The translations under genes were made by a program, and so were the position numbers. A model generated the notes under the pieces. It had not been told where the DNA came from, did no database searches, and saw only the letters and a program-made list of their open reading frames with translations. Shown here piece after piece: positions 1-5,896 of a stretch of 21,417 bases of DNA. This stretch comes from a virus. How positions within the stretch are numbered: the stretch's first letter is position 1; the number at the start of each line of letters is the position of its first letter. The stretch covers positions 1-21,417 of the IMG/VR virus record IMGVR_UViG_3300032278_000138. The stretch is one strand, 5' to 3'.

Positions 1-127
1 TGTTTCCGCCATCGACAAAAAACGTAATGTCATCGTCGTCAGCGACCGCCAACAATGTCATGGCACCCGAGGCGATTCCAGGTGCGCCACTCGCGCGAGT
101 CGTGGCTGTTCCAGACAAGTATTCGCG
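1..127. repeat. Terminal direct repeat, left copy (circular overlap)
   Basis: These 127 bases are identical, base for base, to 21291-21417. A reading frame runs through the join without interruption, so this is most simply the overlap of a circular assembly rather than a biological repeat. An overlap of exactly 127 is also a common assembler k-mer length. The unit genome is then about 21,290 bp. It could be a circularly permuted phage, a cos phage joined at its ends, or a circular plasmid-like form; the sequence alone does not decide. Confidence 0.95.
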
Positions 128-1108
128 GATCTGCGTGTTACCGCCGGAATCTATATTGCAGATCCAATAGTCGTCAGACGTACTGTTTCCCCTCAGCACG
201 ACCGATAAATTGCGGTCGTCAGAATCAAGTTGAACGAGGACATCCGATTCCCCTGCGTCTACCGTCGCCGCGTCGTTACCGCCGCCGTTTGTAGTGAAAG
301 CGTTCGATATGATTTCCGGGTCGCCAACAATTTCCGTCCACGCTAACCCGCTGCCGCCGCTTTCCTCTGCGCCCGCTCCATCGGTGTTGCCAAGCGTCGA
401 AGAATTTGCACGGTTAAATGAGTCACTAGCTAGTGGTGTAGGTGTCCAGAGGGCATCAGGCACGCGAGCGTAATCGCAGACGACAACCCCATCAAGATTC
501 GCAAGCATTGCGTATAGCGTGGCTGTGGAACCGGTCGCCGTAATGGATTCCAACAGCCACTCCGTGCCGTCTTGCACTAGGTAGTGAGCGCCTGCCGCAC
601 GTAGCACAATCGCCAATTTGTATCCTGCGCCGGTCGATAACCCGGCGTGCAATGCTGTCCCTGAGTCGTCGTCGATCTGTCCGTTCGCGGCATTCAGCTG
701 CAATGCGTGCTGGGCAGAATCGGGGTCGACAATCGCAGCAGCGGTATGCCAGCCCAATCCGAATTCTTCCCAGGTGGTGACGTTTATCGATGCTACCAAC
801 ACAACGCCCGCAGCTCTGCTAATCGCGCCTGATACGATTCCCTGGTCGCCCCATACCGGTGAAGATTGCGCTGGAAAAGTCACGGCTCCGGCCGCGATGG
901 AAAGTTGGCCGTCGGTTTCGACAACGGTCCAACTTCCGGGACCAGGCTCAGCAGTTCGCGGAGAACCAAGCGGCGCGGAATCCGCGGTCGTGAAATCGTC
1001 GCGGAGTTGATACGACAAGTCACCGCGCAGGCTATTTACGCCATCATTCCAAACGCCGGCGGTCCAAACTCCAGCGGTCCAAACTCCAGCGGTCCAAACA
1101 TTGGCCAT
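1..1108 (-). CDS. Tail fibre-like protein with lectin-fold modules, N-terminal part (gene crosses the circular join)
   Basis: Joined to 21160-21290 this makes a 412-residue protein. It begins at an ATG (1106-1108) directly after the TAA of the protease gene, so translation is probably coupled. The N-terminus is a repeat of VWTAG (residues 4-20), encoded by near-perfect 15-bp DNA repeats. Two similar beta-rich modules follow. One begins near residue 37 (DDFTTADSAPLG) and one near 229 (DSFNRANSSTLG), a pattern seen in concanavalin/LamG-like jelly-roll domains of phage tail proteins. No catalytic motif is visible. The likely role is an outer tail or receptor-binding protein; this is inferred from module type and composition. 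It lies apart from the main tail module, beside the protease. Confidence is high for the gene and moderate for the role. Confidence 0.8.
   Translation of the reverse strand, partial: MANVWTAGVWTAGVWTAGVWNDGVNSLRGDLSYQLRDDFTTADSAPLGSPRTAEPGPGSWTVVETDGQLSIAAGAVTFPAQSSPVWGDQGIVSGAISRAAGVVLVASINVTTWEEFGLGWHTAAAIVDPDSAQHALQLNAANGQIDDDSGTALHAGLSTGAGYKLAIVLRAAGAHYLVQDGTEWLLESITATGSTATLYAMLANLDGVVVCDYARVPDALWTPTPLASDSFNRANSSTLGNTDGAGAEESGGSGLAWTEIVGDPEIISNAFTTNGGGNDAATVDAGESDVLVQLDSDDRNLSVVLRGNSTSDDYWICNIDSGGNTQIREYLSGTATTRASGAPGIASGAMTLLAVADDDDITFFVDGGN
1061..1100 (-). repeat. 15-bp tandem repeat coding for VWTAG units
   Basis: The unit ggtccaaactccagc occurs twice in full at 1061-1075 and 1076-1090. 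A partial copy follows at 1091-1100 and a degenerate copy precedes it. Each unit encodes five residues of the fibre N-terminus, so changes in copy number would keep the frame. Confidence 0.85.
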
Positions 1109-2059
1109 TTACAAACCCAGTGATCGGCGTGGGACGAGAAAGTAATCCTCAATAGCCACGCCATCGAGCGTGACCTTGACGGCCTTTGGGAAGATCACCC
1201 GCACTGTATCGGTGGGATCGGCGGGATCGCCCGGCGGGCCATTGGTCCGGCGGGGCCTGAACAGATCGTCACCTTTGGGCTGTTCGGCGCCGCTGGTGAC
1301 AGTGTAACCCAGTCGGGCAAGCTGGGCAAAGTCCGTGTCATTAGGCCACCCACGCCGGGCCCGGGCCCCGCTGTTGATGATCGGATACATCAAGGCCGTA
1401 CCGTCGTTATTGTGGTTCATGCCTAGTCCGTGACCGAATTCGTGAGTCCCTGTTGTGCAACCAAAGACAAGCGACCAGCGGCGATCTGAGTCCCAGGCGC
1501 CATCAAGCGTGACATCGCAGCGGCTGACCGCCAACTCATGCCAGGCCAACGTACCGCCGCTGAGCCGGCGAAGAACGGCCCAGAAATCAGTCTTGGCCGG
1601 ATCAGTGGTGTCACTCGGCGTGATAGCCACGTCAGTCAAGGCGGCAGTCCAGTTGTTGCATATTGCATGCCACACATGGTCAGTTTCCGTGACGTTCAGG
1701 CCCGGCAGCGCGCCGAAATCACGGCCGGCTTTCAGGTCGCCCCGGCAGTCGTGGGGCCAATGCGCCGAGTGCTCGGACCCGTGATCCGCGAACCCGCAGC
1801 GCGGCAGCGTCATTAGCTCGCGCGTGGCCGGCCCCACGTCGCCATCGGCTACACTTTCAGTTCTGTTGTGGTGCTTCAGAACCAGATCATCAAGCGTGGG
1901 CTTCAGCAAAAGCTGATAGCTCTGCACGGCCGATCGTGTGGCCTGATCTTTTATCGTCAGCCGCGCCGTGTTCCCCGAAGCGGACTGGGCCAGCGGTGCC
2001 GCCGGATTTGAAAAATGGCCGAACGTATCCAGCACCTTAATCAGTTCTCGATTATCCAT
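1109..2059 (-). CDS. Matrixin-like metzincin metalloprotease with cysteine switch
   Basis: The protein has 316 residues from the ATG at 2057-2059, which has an AAAGGCGG ribosome-binding site; an upstream extension has weaker support. The zinc site HEFGHGLGMNH (residues 206-216) fits the metzincin signature HExxHxxGxxH, giving zinc ligands H206, H210 and H216 and the general base E207. A Met-turn ALMYP follows at 222-226. Residues about 30-85 resemble a small helical peptidoglycan-binding or MMP-type prodomain. It ends in LPRCGFAD (85-92), which matches the PRCGxPD cysteine switch that keeps matrix metalloproteases inactive. The region after about 260 is Pro-rich, then about 35 unassigned residues. 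No signal peptide is visible. The start overlaps the end of the exported protein upstream. A lysin or virion-associated protease acting on protein layers is inferred; the protease assignment itself is strong. Confidence 0.88.
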   Translation of the reverse strand: MDNRELIKVLDTFGHFSNPAAPLAQSASGNTARLTIKDQATRSAVQSYQLLLKPTLDDLVLKHHNRTESVADGDVGPATRELMTLPRCGFADHGSEHSAHWPHDCRGDLKAGRDFGALPGLNVTETDHVWHAICNNWTAALTDVAITPSDTTDPAKTDFWAVLRRLSGGTLAWHELAVSRCDVTLDGAWDSDRRWSLVFGCTTGTHEFGHGLGMNHNNDGTALMYPIINSGARARRGWPNDTDFAQLARLGYTVTSGAEQPKGDDLFRPRRTNGPPGDPADPTDTVRVIFPKAVKVTLDGVAIEDYFLVPRRSLGL

Positions 2060-2795
2060 TAGAAGCCGCCTTTTGAATTGCACCATTGTTGGTGGGGTCG
2101 TTGGCACCGGTCACGATTTTAAGGATCAGCTCGATGATCGTTGGGAAGTCGATCTGATCTCCCGACATGATGCCCCGGATAATCTCTAGAACGACCATCA
2201 ACCACCGGCGACCGCCGCCATCGAAAATGCCATCTTCGGCCGATCCGGAAGCGGCGGCCAGGCCGGCCGCGATATCTCCCAGGCTGGACTTGTCCAGCTG
2301 GTGACCCGCCGTGGCCCGGCGGATCAGCGCTTGATCTACAGCGGCTTGCCAGTCCGCCCAGGCGGCAGCCTGGCCGGTTTGTTGCAGGAATAATTGTTGG
2401 GCTACTCGAACGGCCTGACTGGCCTGGGAGTAGGTGCCAGTTTTAGACCTGGCGCCCGCGTACCAGATGCGGGCCAGCTCGACCGCCGTTTCGGGGTCGT
2501 TCACTTGCGCGGCGGCGGCCCGGGCAATTTCGGCCAATGCCGGCAGCTCGTCAGGCCCAGGGCCCGTATCGACCGGGCCGGGAATTACTCCGCCGGGCGT
2601 GACCACGGGGGTGACCACTTTCAAAGGTGCCAACTTGATCACGCCAGTAGGGCCCACAACCAGGAAGTAGTTGCCGGGCGGTGCACTGACGGCGAAAACC
2701 TGCGCGGCTCCCTGGGCGCGGCATTGGCCCAGCGCGGCGCAGGCCGCCAGCAAAAATGAAAAACAGACTACCACCTTGTTGGTGTTGGTCGTCAT
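2052..2795 (-). CDS. Exported protein or lipoprotein of unknown function
   Basis: The protein has 247 residues from the ATG at 2793-2795, preceded by GAGGG. An earlier ATG at 2876, one base after the previous stop, would add 27 charged residues in front of the signal sequence and is less likely. The N-terminus has lysine, then a hydrophobic run VVVCFSFLLAACAALG. LAAC (16-19) fits a lipobox with C19 as the lipidated residue, although signal peptidase I cleavage near AQG is also possible. A Pro/Gly-rich stretch (about 55-85) leads to an Ala-rich helical domain. Near the C-terminus is a moderately hydrophobic segment (WLMVVLEIIRGIM). I do not recognise the family. Its coupling to the protease gene (8-nt overlap) suggests a joint role at the cell envelope, perhaps in lysis or exclusion, but this is only an inference. 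Confidence 0.72.
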   Translation of the reverse strand: MTTNTNKVVVCFSFLLAACAALGQCRAQGAAQVFAVSAPPGNYFLVVGPTGVIKLAPLKVVTPVVTPGGVIPGPVDTGPGPDELPALAEIARAAAAQVNDPETAVELARIWYAGARSKTGTYSQASQAVRVAQQLFLQQTGQAAAWADWQAAVDQALIRRATAGHQLDKSSLGDIAAGLAAASGSAEDGIFDGGGRRWLMVVLEIIRGIMSGDQIDFPTIIELILKIVTGANDPTNNGAIQKAASNG

Positions 2796-2877
2796 CGTCA
2801 CTTTCCCTCTCGTAGTGTTATCAACATCCGCCCACCTTTTACGATTTCGGGGTATCGCCGAATCATATTCTTTCATT

Positions 2878-3396
2878 TCAGCCGGCCCCCCGCCGACGTT
2901 CCAGTTCCTGCACGATGGCCCACGACCCGCGCTCGGCGCCGATCTCCGCCAGGTCGTCAGCCGCCGCCAGTGGTGGGCCCCCGTCAGCGGGGCCGACCGC
3001 TGCAGCGGCGTGATTCTTTGTATTTGTTCTTTGTACTAGTTCTGTGTGCATATTTTGCATAGGTGGCCGGCTGTTTTTTGCACCCCCCCGCGCTGATAAA
3101 GACTCACCCGGTTGGGGATGGGTACGCAATATCTGCACCCCTAAAACGGAGTATAGGGATGATCGGCCCCGCCGCTGGTTGATCTCGATCAAATTGAAAT
3201 CGGCCAGCTTGGCTAGGCTGGTTTGAACCGTGCGGCGCGAGAGTCCAGAGATTTTGGCGATGCGGGCTGCAGATGGCCAGCAGTCGCCGGCGGCGCCGGC
3301 ATGCTTGGCCAGCACTGCGAACACTAAAAACGCGCTGGCGCCTAGCTGTGGGGCCAGGTCGAAGACTCGCGCGCTAATACGGGCGTGAACTTCCAT
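2878..3396 (-). CDS. Helix-turn-helix protein, candidate replication initiator
   Basis: The protein has 172 residues from the ATG at 3394-3396; a long Arg/Pro-rich upstream extension does not look like protein and was discarded. Residues about 20-75 form a winged HTH. The recognition region is PSAARIAKISGLSRRTVQ, followed by LADFNLIEI, as in the HTH_36-type domains of plasmid and phage replication or transcription proteins. After it comes a low-complexity, polar tail that includes a GGAK/PPMQNMH stretch of the kind often following such domains. The C-terminus has charged helices. It may bind the phage origin or act as a transcription regulator; no helicase loader is nearby to settle this. The HTH call is firm and the replication role is inferred. 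The stop is one base before an alternative ATG of the next gene. Confidence 0.75.
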   Translation of the reverse strand: MEVHARISARVFDLAPQLGASAFLVFAVLAKHAGAAGDCWPSAARIAKISGLSRRTVQTSLAKLADFNLIEINQRRGRSSLYSVLGVQILRTHPQPGESLSARGGAKNSRPPMQNMHTELVQRTNTKNHAAAAVGPADGGPPLAAADDLAEIGAERGSWAIVQELERRRGAG

Positions 3397-3508
3397 TGGT
3401 GTTGCCTGCCGTGTGGGGTAGAAAAGGCCGGGCGAAGGGCGTTGGCACCTATTGGCGCGGTCACCACGAAGTGGGCGCCAGGCGCGGCGGCCCTGCGGCG
3501 GCCCTGCG

Positions 3509-3712
3509 TCAGTTACAAGACCGGGCCTGGCGGCGGGCGCGCAGTAGCCAGCGAACCGGGGCGGCGGGTGCTCGGGCCACTCTAGCCGGTGCCGTGGCCA
3601 CTCGCCGAAGAGGCCGACCGCGCCCAGCAGTCGCACACTGGGCGGCGGCCGGCTCAACCAGCAGCGCAGAGGCAAGCACAGCGGTCGTCAACACGATAAA
3701 TGTTCGTGGCAT
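3509..3712 (-). CDS. Small secreted Arg-rich protein
   Basis: The protein has 67 residues from the ATG at 3710-3712, with GGAG nine bases upstream. Residues 1-25 are a textbook signal peptide: Arg at position 3, a hydrophobic core (FIVLTTAVLASALLV) and an Ala-rich cleavage region ending AAAQ. The mature part of about 42 residues is strongly basic, with repeated RR/RVA/PVR motifs and two Cys (first and near last). Short secreted peptides of this design occur in planctomycete genomes, as I recall, so this may be a host-like cargo gene. It has no recognised domain. It sits alone between two short non-coding gaps. Function is unknown; a role at the envelope or outside the cell is inferred from the signal peptide. 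Confidence 0.6.
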   Translation of the reverse strand: MPRTFIVLTTAVLASALLVEPAAAQCATAGRGRPLRRVATAPARVARAPAAPVRWLLRARRQARSCN

Positions 3713-3796
3713 CGGTTTTGTCTCCGTAGGAAGTGTAATCGGCCAGGCCTTACGGGGCGGCCAGCGCCACCCACCGCCCGTGCCTTAAAAATAGAA

Positions 3797-4108
3797 CTAC
3801 AATGTTTTTTCGGGGCCATCAGACAAATACTCTCGGCCCGCTTCTAAGGGCTTCGCTGGCCCGTCGGCTTGGTATGCCGTATACCACGGCAACAATCGAT
3901 GCGTTGGAAACATAGCCTCGTCTGGTCCAACAAATCCATAGCTGACGAGGTTCTCGCCGGGTTGTTGCATTTCCTCTAGCGCGGCGGCAACGACTCGGCG
4001 GGGGAATCCTTCTGAAGATAGCCGGTTATAGAGATCATTGAGCGCGACATGCTCATCGGTGAAAAAATCGAGAAGTAAACGAGCAATTGCCCGCTTCACG
4101 TTATCCAT
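3797..4108 (-). CDS. Unidentified 103 aa protein behind a structured leader
   Basis: The start is the ATG at 4106-4108, chosen because an AAAGGT ribosome-binding site lies seven bases upstream. A TTG at 4177 would give an extended form but has no such site. The N-terminal 60 residues look helical and could form a winged-helix-like fold (RAIARLLLDFF, then LYNRLSSEGFPRRVVAAALEEM). The C-terminal part is more open (GFVGPDEAMFPTHRLLPWY). No catalytic motif or membrane segment is seen. The leader at 4109-4180 can hide the ribosome-binding site, which suggests that the amount of this protein is tightly set. A small regulator is plausible, but the sequence does not prove it. Confidence 0.65.
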   Translation of the reverse strand: MDNVKRAIARLLLDFFTDEHVALNDLYNRLSSEGFPRRVVAAALEEMQQPGENLVSYGFVGPDEAMFPTHRLLPWYTAYQADGPAKPLEAGREYLSDGPEKTL

Positions 4109-4113
4109 GGGTG

Positions 4114-4180
4114 CTACCTTTCGTGACGATCTCGCCGGCCCCACCGCGAAAGGTAGAAAGCGGTTGGGGCCGGGCAAGAT
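4114..4180 (-). promoter_or_regulatory. Two-state RNA leader: 18-bp hairpin with anti-ribosome-binding-site loop
   Basis: In the minus-strand RNA, 4180-4161 pairs with 4146-4129 in a GC-rich stem of about 18 bp, with two single-base bulges. Its 14-base loop (4160-4147) contains CTACCTTTCG. That is a perfect 10-base complement of CGAAAGGTAG (4123-4114), the ribosome-binding site of the gene starting at 4108. If the loop pairs with the site, translation is blocked; if the hairpin forms alone, the site is free. A full pseudoknot seems sterically hard, because only five bases would span the long stem, so two alternative folds are more likely. A further CCCGGG hairpin lies just upstream (4187-4203). 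The pairing is seen in the sequence; the switch function is inferred. Confidence 0.6.
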
Positions 4181-4252
4181 CCACCCCCCGGGCGCTACCC
4201 GGGATCGTGTTTTCTGGATCGCTAATTTGGTCAGCGGGCCACGGAATCATGT

Positions 4253-4489
4253 TCATAGGGCGTCACTTGGCTCGCTTAAAGCCGCTGCAACTTCATACGT
4301 CAGCCGATCGATGGCCATTCTCTGCGCCCCGATCGTACCCCGCTGGTCAGCCAGCGTGAATTCGTAAATTTCCACATTAGCGCGTAGCCGCATCAGATCA
4401 GCGACGAGCGACCTATTCTCCTCCCGCAATTCCTCGATCATCGATCGCTGATGGTCTATTACATGTCGTTGGTCGTTTCTCGTTTTCAT
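4253..4489 (-). CDS. Small coiled-coil protein
   Basis: The protein has 78 residues from the ATG at 4487-4489. Residues about 10-70 are a nearly uninterrupted charged helix with heptad-like spacing of Ile/Leu/Val (IEELREENRSLVADLMRL, then EIYEFTLADQRGTI), typical of a short coiled coil. It has no Cys, membrane segment or enzyme motif. The ribosome-binding site is weak. Two inverted repeats lie in the gap upstream. It may be a small adaptor or scaffold, or an early phage protein; no family is recognised. Confidence 0.6.
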   Translation of the reverse strand: MKTRNDQRHVIDHQRSMIEELREENRSLVADLMRLRANVEIYEFTLADQRGTIGAQRMAIDRLTYEVAAALSEPSDAL

Positions 4490-4508
4490 TTTTCGGGGTG
4501 CTTTCTAT

Positions 4509-4525
4509 TTTGACTGTCGGTCAAA
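4509..4525. promoter_or_regulatory. Inverted repeat TTTGAC-5-GTCAAA
   Basis: Six-base perfect arms around a five-base centre, about 20 bases upstream of the start at 4489. The size and symmetry fit an operator for a small dimeric repressor, or a weak RNA stem. No recognised repressor gene is in the genome, so the binding protein, if any, is unknown. Confidence 0.35.
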
Positions 4526-4551
4526 TCCAAAGGTCATTTCGCCGGGCGTTT

Positions 4552-4584
4552 CGGGGGCGGCGCCACCCGGGCGCCACCGCCCCG
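4552..4584 (-). terminator. Strong GC hairpin between small genes (possible terminator or attenuator)
   Basis: The arms gggggcggcgcc (4553-4564) and ggcgccaccgcccc (4570-4583) pair with a two-base bulge around a five-base loop. It lies just after the stop of the 41 aa gene. No run of T follows on the minus strand, so it is not a classical intrinsic terminator. It may instead slow decay or partly attenuate transcription. Confidence 0.4.
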
Positions 4585-4596
4585 TAAACCCCGTAG

Positions 4597-4722
4597 TTAC
4601 ACGTCGCCAGTTAGTCCCGTCCGAAAACGCAACCACAGCAATGGTTGATAGACGGTGGGTCCGGTATCTGTTTTCGCGCTCATCAATGAATCGTCAATCG
4701 CGATAACAAGTTCTTTATTCAC
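4597..4722 (-). CDS. 41 aa small protein
   Basis: The GTG start at 4720-4722 overlaps the TAA of the upstream gene (4715-4717). It is preceded by AAGGGGG at a spacing of about eight bases, the strongest-looking ribosome-binding site in this region. The product begins MNKELVIAIDDSLM, continues with a polar loop (AKTDTGPTVYQP), and ends LLWLRFRTGLTGDV before TAA at 4597-4599. There is no signal peptide or obvious domain. It falls below common annotation length limits, but the overlap, the ribosome-binding site and the clean end before a hairpin support it as a real gene. Confidence 0.5.
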   Translation of the reverse strand: MNKELVIAIDDSLMSAKTDTGPTVYQPLLWLRFRTGLTGDV

Positions 4723-4918
4723 GTCTCGCCCCCTTACGCTGCAAATACTTCGCGGATAATCGCAACCACTGCCGCTGCGTAATCACGCCGAACAGCACCA
4801 GGCCGTCCAACAGGCCGGCCCGGAACCGCTTGTCGCCGCGATTGCCAAACACGCTCGCAATTATTTTCTCAACCTGGACCGGCGGCGGGCGGTCAACGTC
4901 GTTGTCATCGCCTGGCAT
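4715..4918 (-). CDS. Unidentified 67 aa protein
   Basis: The start is an ATG at 4916-4918, 14 bases inside the end of the upstream gene, with AGAAGGGG ahead of it. The N-terminus is acidic (PGDDNDVD). The rest is a basic, helical segment (KIIASVFGNRGDKRFRAGL, then ITQRQWLRLSAKYLQRKG). A moderately hydrophobic stretch, LLDGLVLFGVI (residues about 36-46), is too short for a confident membrane helix. It belongs to a tightly packed run of small genes with overlapping ends. No family is recognised; a small nucleic-acid-binding or regulatory protein is possible. Confidence 0.55.
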   Translation of the reverse strand: MPGDDNDVDRPPPVQVEKIIASVFGNRGDKRFRAGLLDGLVLFGVITQRQWLRLSAKYLQRKGARRE

Positions 4919-5156
4919 AAGTTGGCCCCTTCTCCATATCCATTAAGCAGCGCTGGTAGAAAAGCGTGCGGTGCTTGGTCTGGCGGTAGTAAATCAGGGC
5001 ACTCCAAACCGGCATGGCATTGACCATGTGTACCAGGATCGCATCGCGTTCACCTTTCTCCAGCCGGCCGTTGAATAAAAACCACCGAGTGCGTACGTCG
5101 TCCCGGGCAACTTCGCCCTGGGCATCAGCAACCAGATTTCCAAGATCGGTTTTCAC
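4905..5156 (-). CDS. Unidentified 83 aa protein
   Basis: The GTG start at 5154-5156 overlaps the TGA of the preceding frame. The protein has an acidic first third (KTDLGNLVADAQGEVARDD), a central aromatic part (RWFLFNGRLEKGERDAI, AMPVWSALIYYRQ) and a basic tail ending KGPTYARR. There is no signal peptide or recognisable motif. It is part of the compact small-gene run behind the integrase. Coding is supported mainly by the packing and the clean overlaps at both ends. Confidence 0.55.
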   Translation of the reverse strand: MKTDLGNLVADAQGEVARDDVRTRWFLFNGRLEKGERDAILVHMVNAMPVWSALIYYRQTKHRTLFYQRCLMDMEKGPTYARR

Positions 5157-5896
5157 GCGTTTAAGCTCCGTAAATAAGACCAGGCGGTCGGCAATCGCGG
5201 GTGCTTCGCGGCATTGTCCACCAGCGCGTTGTCGATGCGCACTAAGGCGGGCGACAGACAGAGTCCGTGACTATGTTTGGCAAGACAGTGGACATCTATG
5301 GCGTGGCCACGAATCTCCATAAGATGTGCGCGATGCCGACGGGGCGGTTGAGCGGCCCCAGTGGTCCGCCGGCGCGCGGTCCACAATGCACCGCACCCGC
5401 CGCCGGAATACTCTAAACCCAGATCGGCGCCGAATCGCGCATACCAACGGGCCGCCGCCGTAAACACACTGGAACATGCATTAAGCTCAAGCGACCAGGT
5501 GATTCGGTAGTATTTCTCTTGGCCAAAGTATATCTCCGACCAGGGCGCGCCCGTAATCGACCAGGTGCCGTTGGCTGATCCATTACTGACTGCGCTGTTT
5601 ATTGCGTCCAGGTTGGACTCGAACCATTCGGACGTGTATGTTTTTTCGATGGATAGCGCCGGCGGGTTTAAGTGGGCAGTCAAATCCGGCGCCGCGCTAA
5701 ACGGCACAAAACTGCCGCTGATCCGCGTGATCCAGGTGGGGTCGCTGGCTGGTCCGTGCCTTCTCCGCCGCCGAACGAAGTGTCTCAAATCGCCGGTCGC
5801 TGAATAGGTCGCGGTCATCACCCAGACTCTAAGTGAGCCGTCGGCGTTTAAGTCACCCGCCATCGAGGATACCCACGCGTTGTTTGATGTGATCAC
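5153..5896 (-). CDS. Degenerate paralogue of the post-tape-measure tail protein
   Basis: The 247 aa frame starts at a GTG overlapping the integrase stop. It is clearly related to the 317 aa protein at 8857-9810. Matching blocks include DGSL(R/K)VWVMT, TRISGSFVPF, LSIEKTYT, EWFE(S/A)NLD and FGQEKYYRITWS. At DNA level 5582-5650 matches 9262-9330 in 62 of 69 positions. The copy lacks about 60 N-terminal residues and several internal segments. Its Gly-rich loop (FGGGEGT in the parent) is read in a shifted frame as VRRRRRH, after which the frame is restored. The last 65 residues are unrelated to the parent. The open frame and overlaps at both ends argue that it may still be translated, perhaps with a new role; otherwise it is a decaying duplicate. 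Confidence 0.7.
   Translation of the reverse strand: MITSNNAWVSSMAGDLNADGSLRVWVMTATYSATGDLRHFVRRRRRHGPASDPTWITRISGSFVPFSAAPDLTAHLNPPALSIEKTYTSEWFESNLDAINSAVSNGSANGTWSITGAPWSEIYFGQEKYYRITWSLELNACSSVFTAAARWYARFGADLGLEYSGGGCGALWTARRRTTGAAQPPRRHRAHLMEIRGHAIDVHCLAKHSHGLCLSPALVRIDNALVDNAAKHPRLPTAWSYLRSLNA

Noticed and set aside
1061-1100. Short tandem repeats that might suggest a CRISPR array or iterons
   Set aside because: The repeats are contiguous 15-bp units with no spacers, and they code for VWTAG in an open frame.
3396-3788. A 130-codon plus-strand frame and a long N-terminal extension of the HTH gene on the minus strand
   Set aside because: Both are Arg/Ala/Pro-rich readings of non-coding or shadow DNA. 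The signal-peptide gene at 3509-3712 explains the region better.
4109-4177. Coding extension of the 103 aa protein from a TTG at 4177
   Set aside because: There is no ribosome-binding site for the TTG, whereas the internal ATG has one, and the stretch is better explained as structured leader RNA.
4114-4180. Complete H-type pseudoknot using both stems at full length
   Set aside because: Only five bases would have to cross an 18-bp stem, which is not feasible. Alternative folds or a partly opened stem are more likely.
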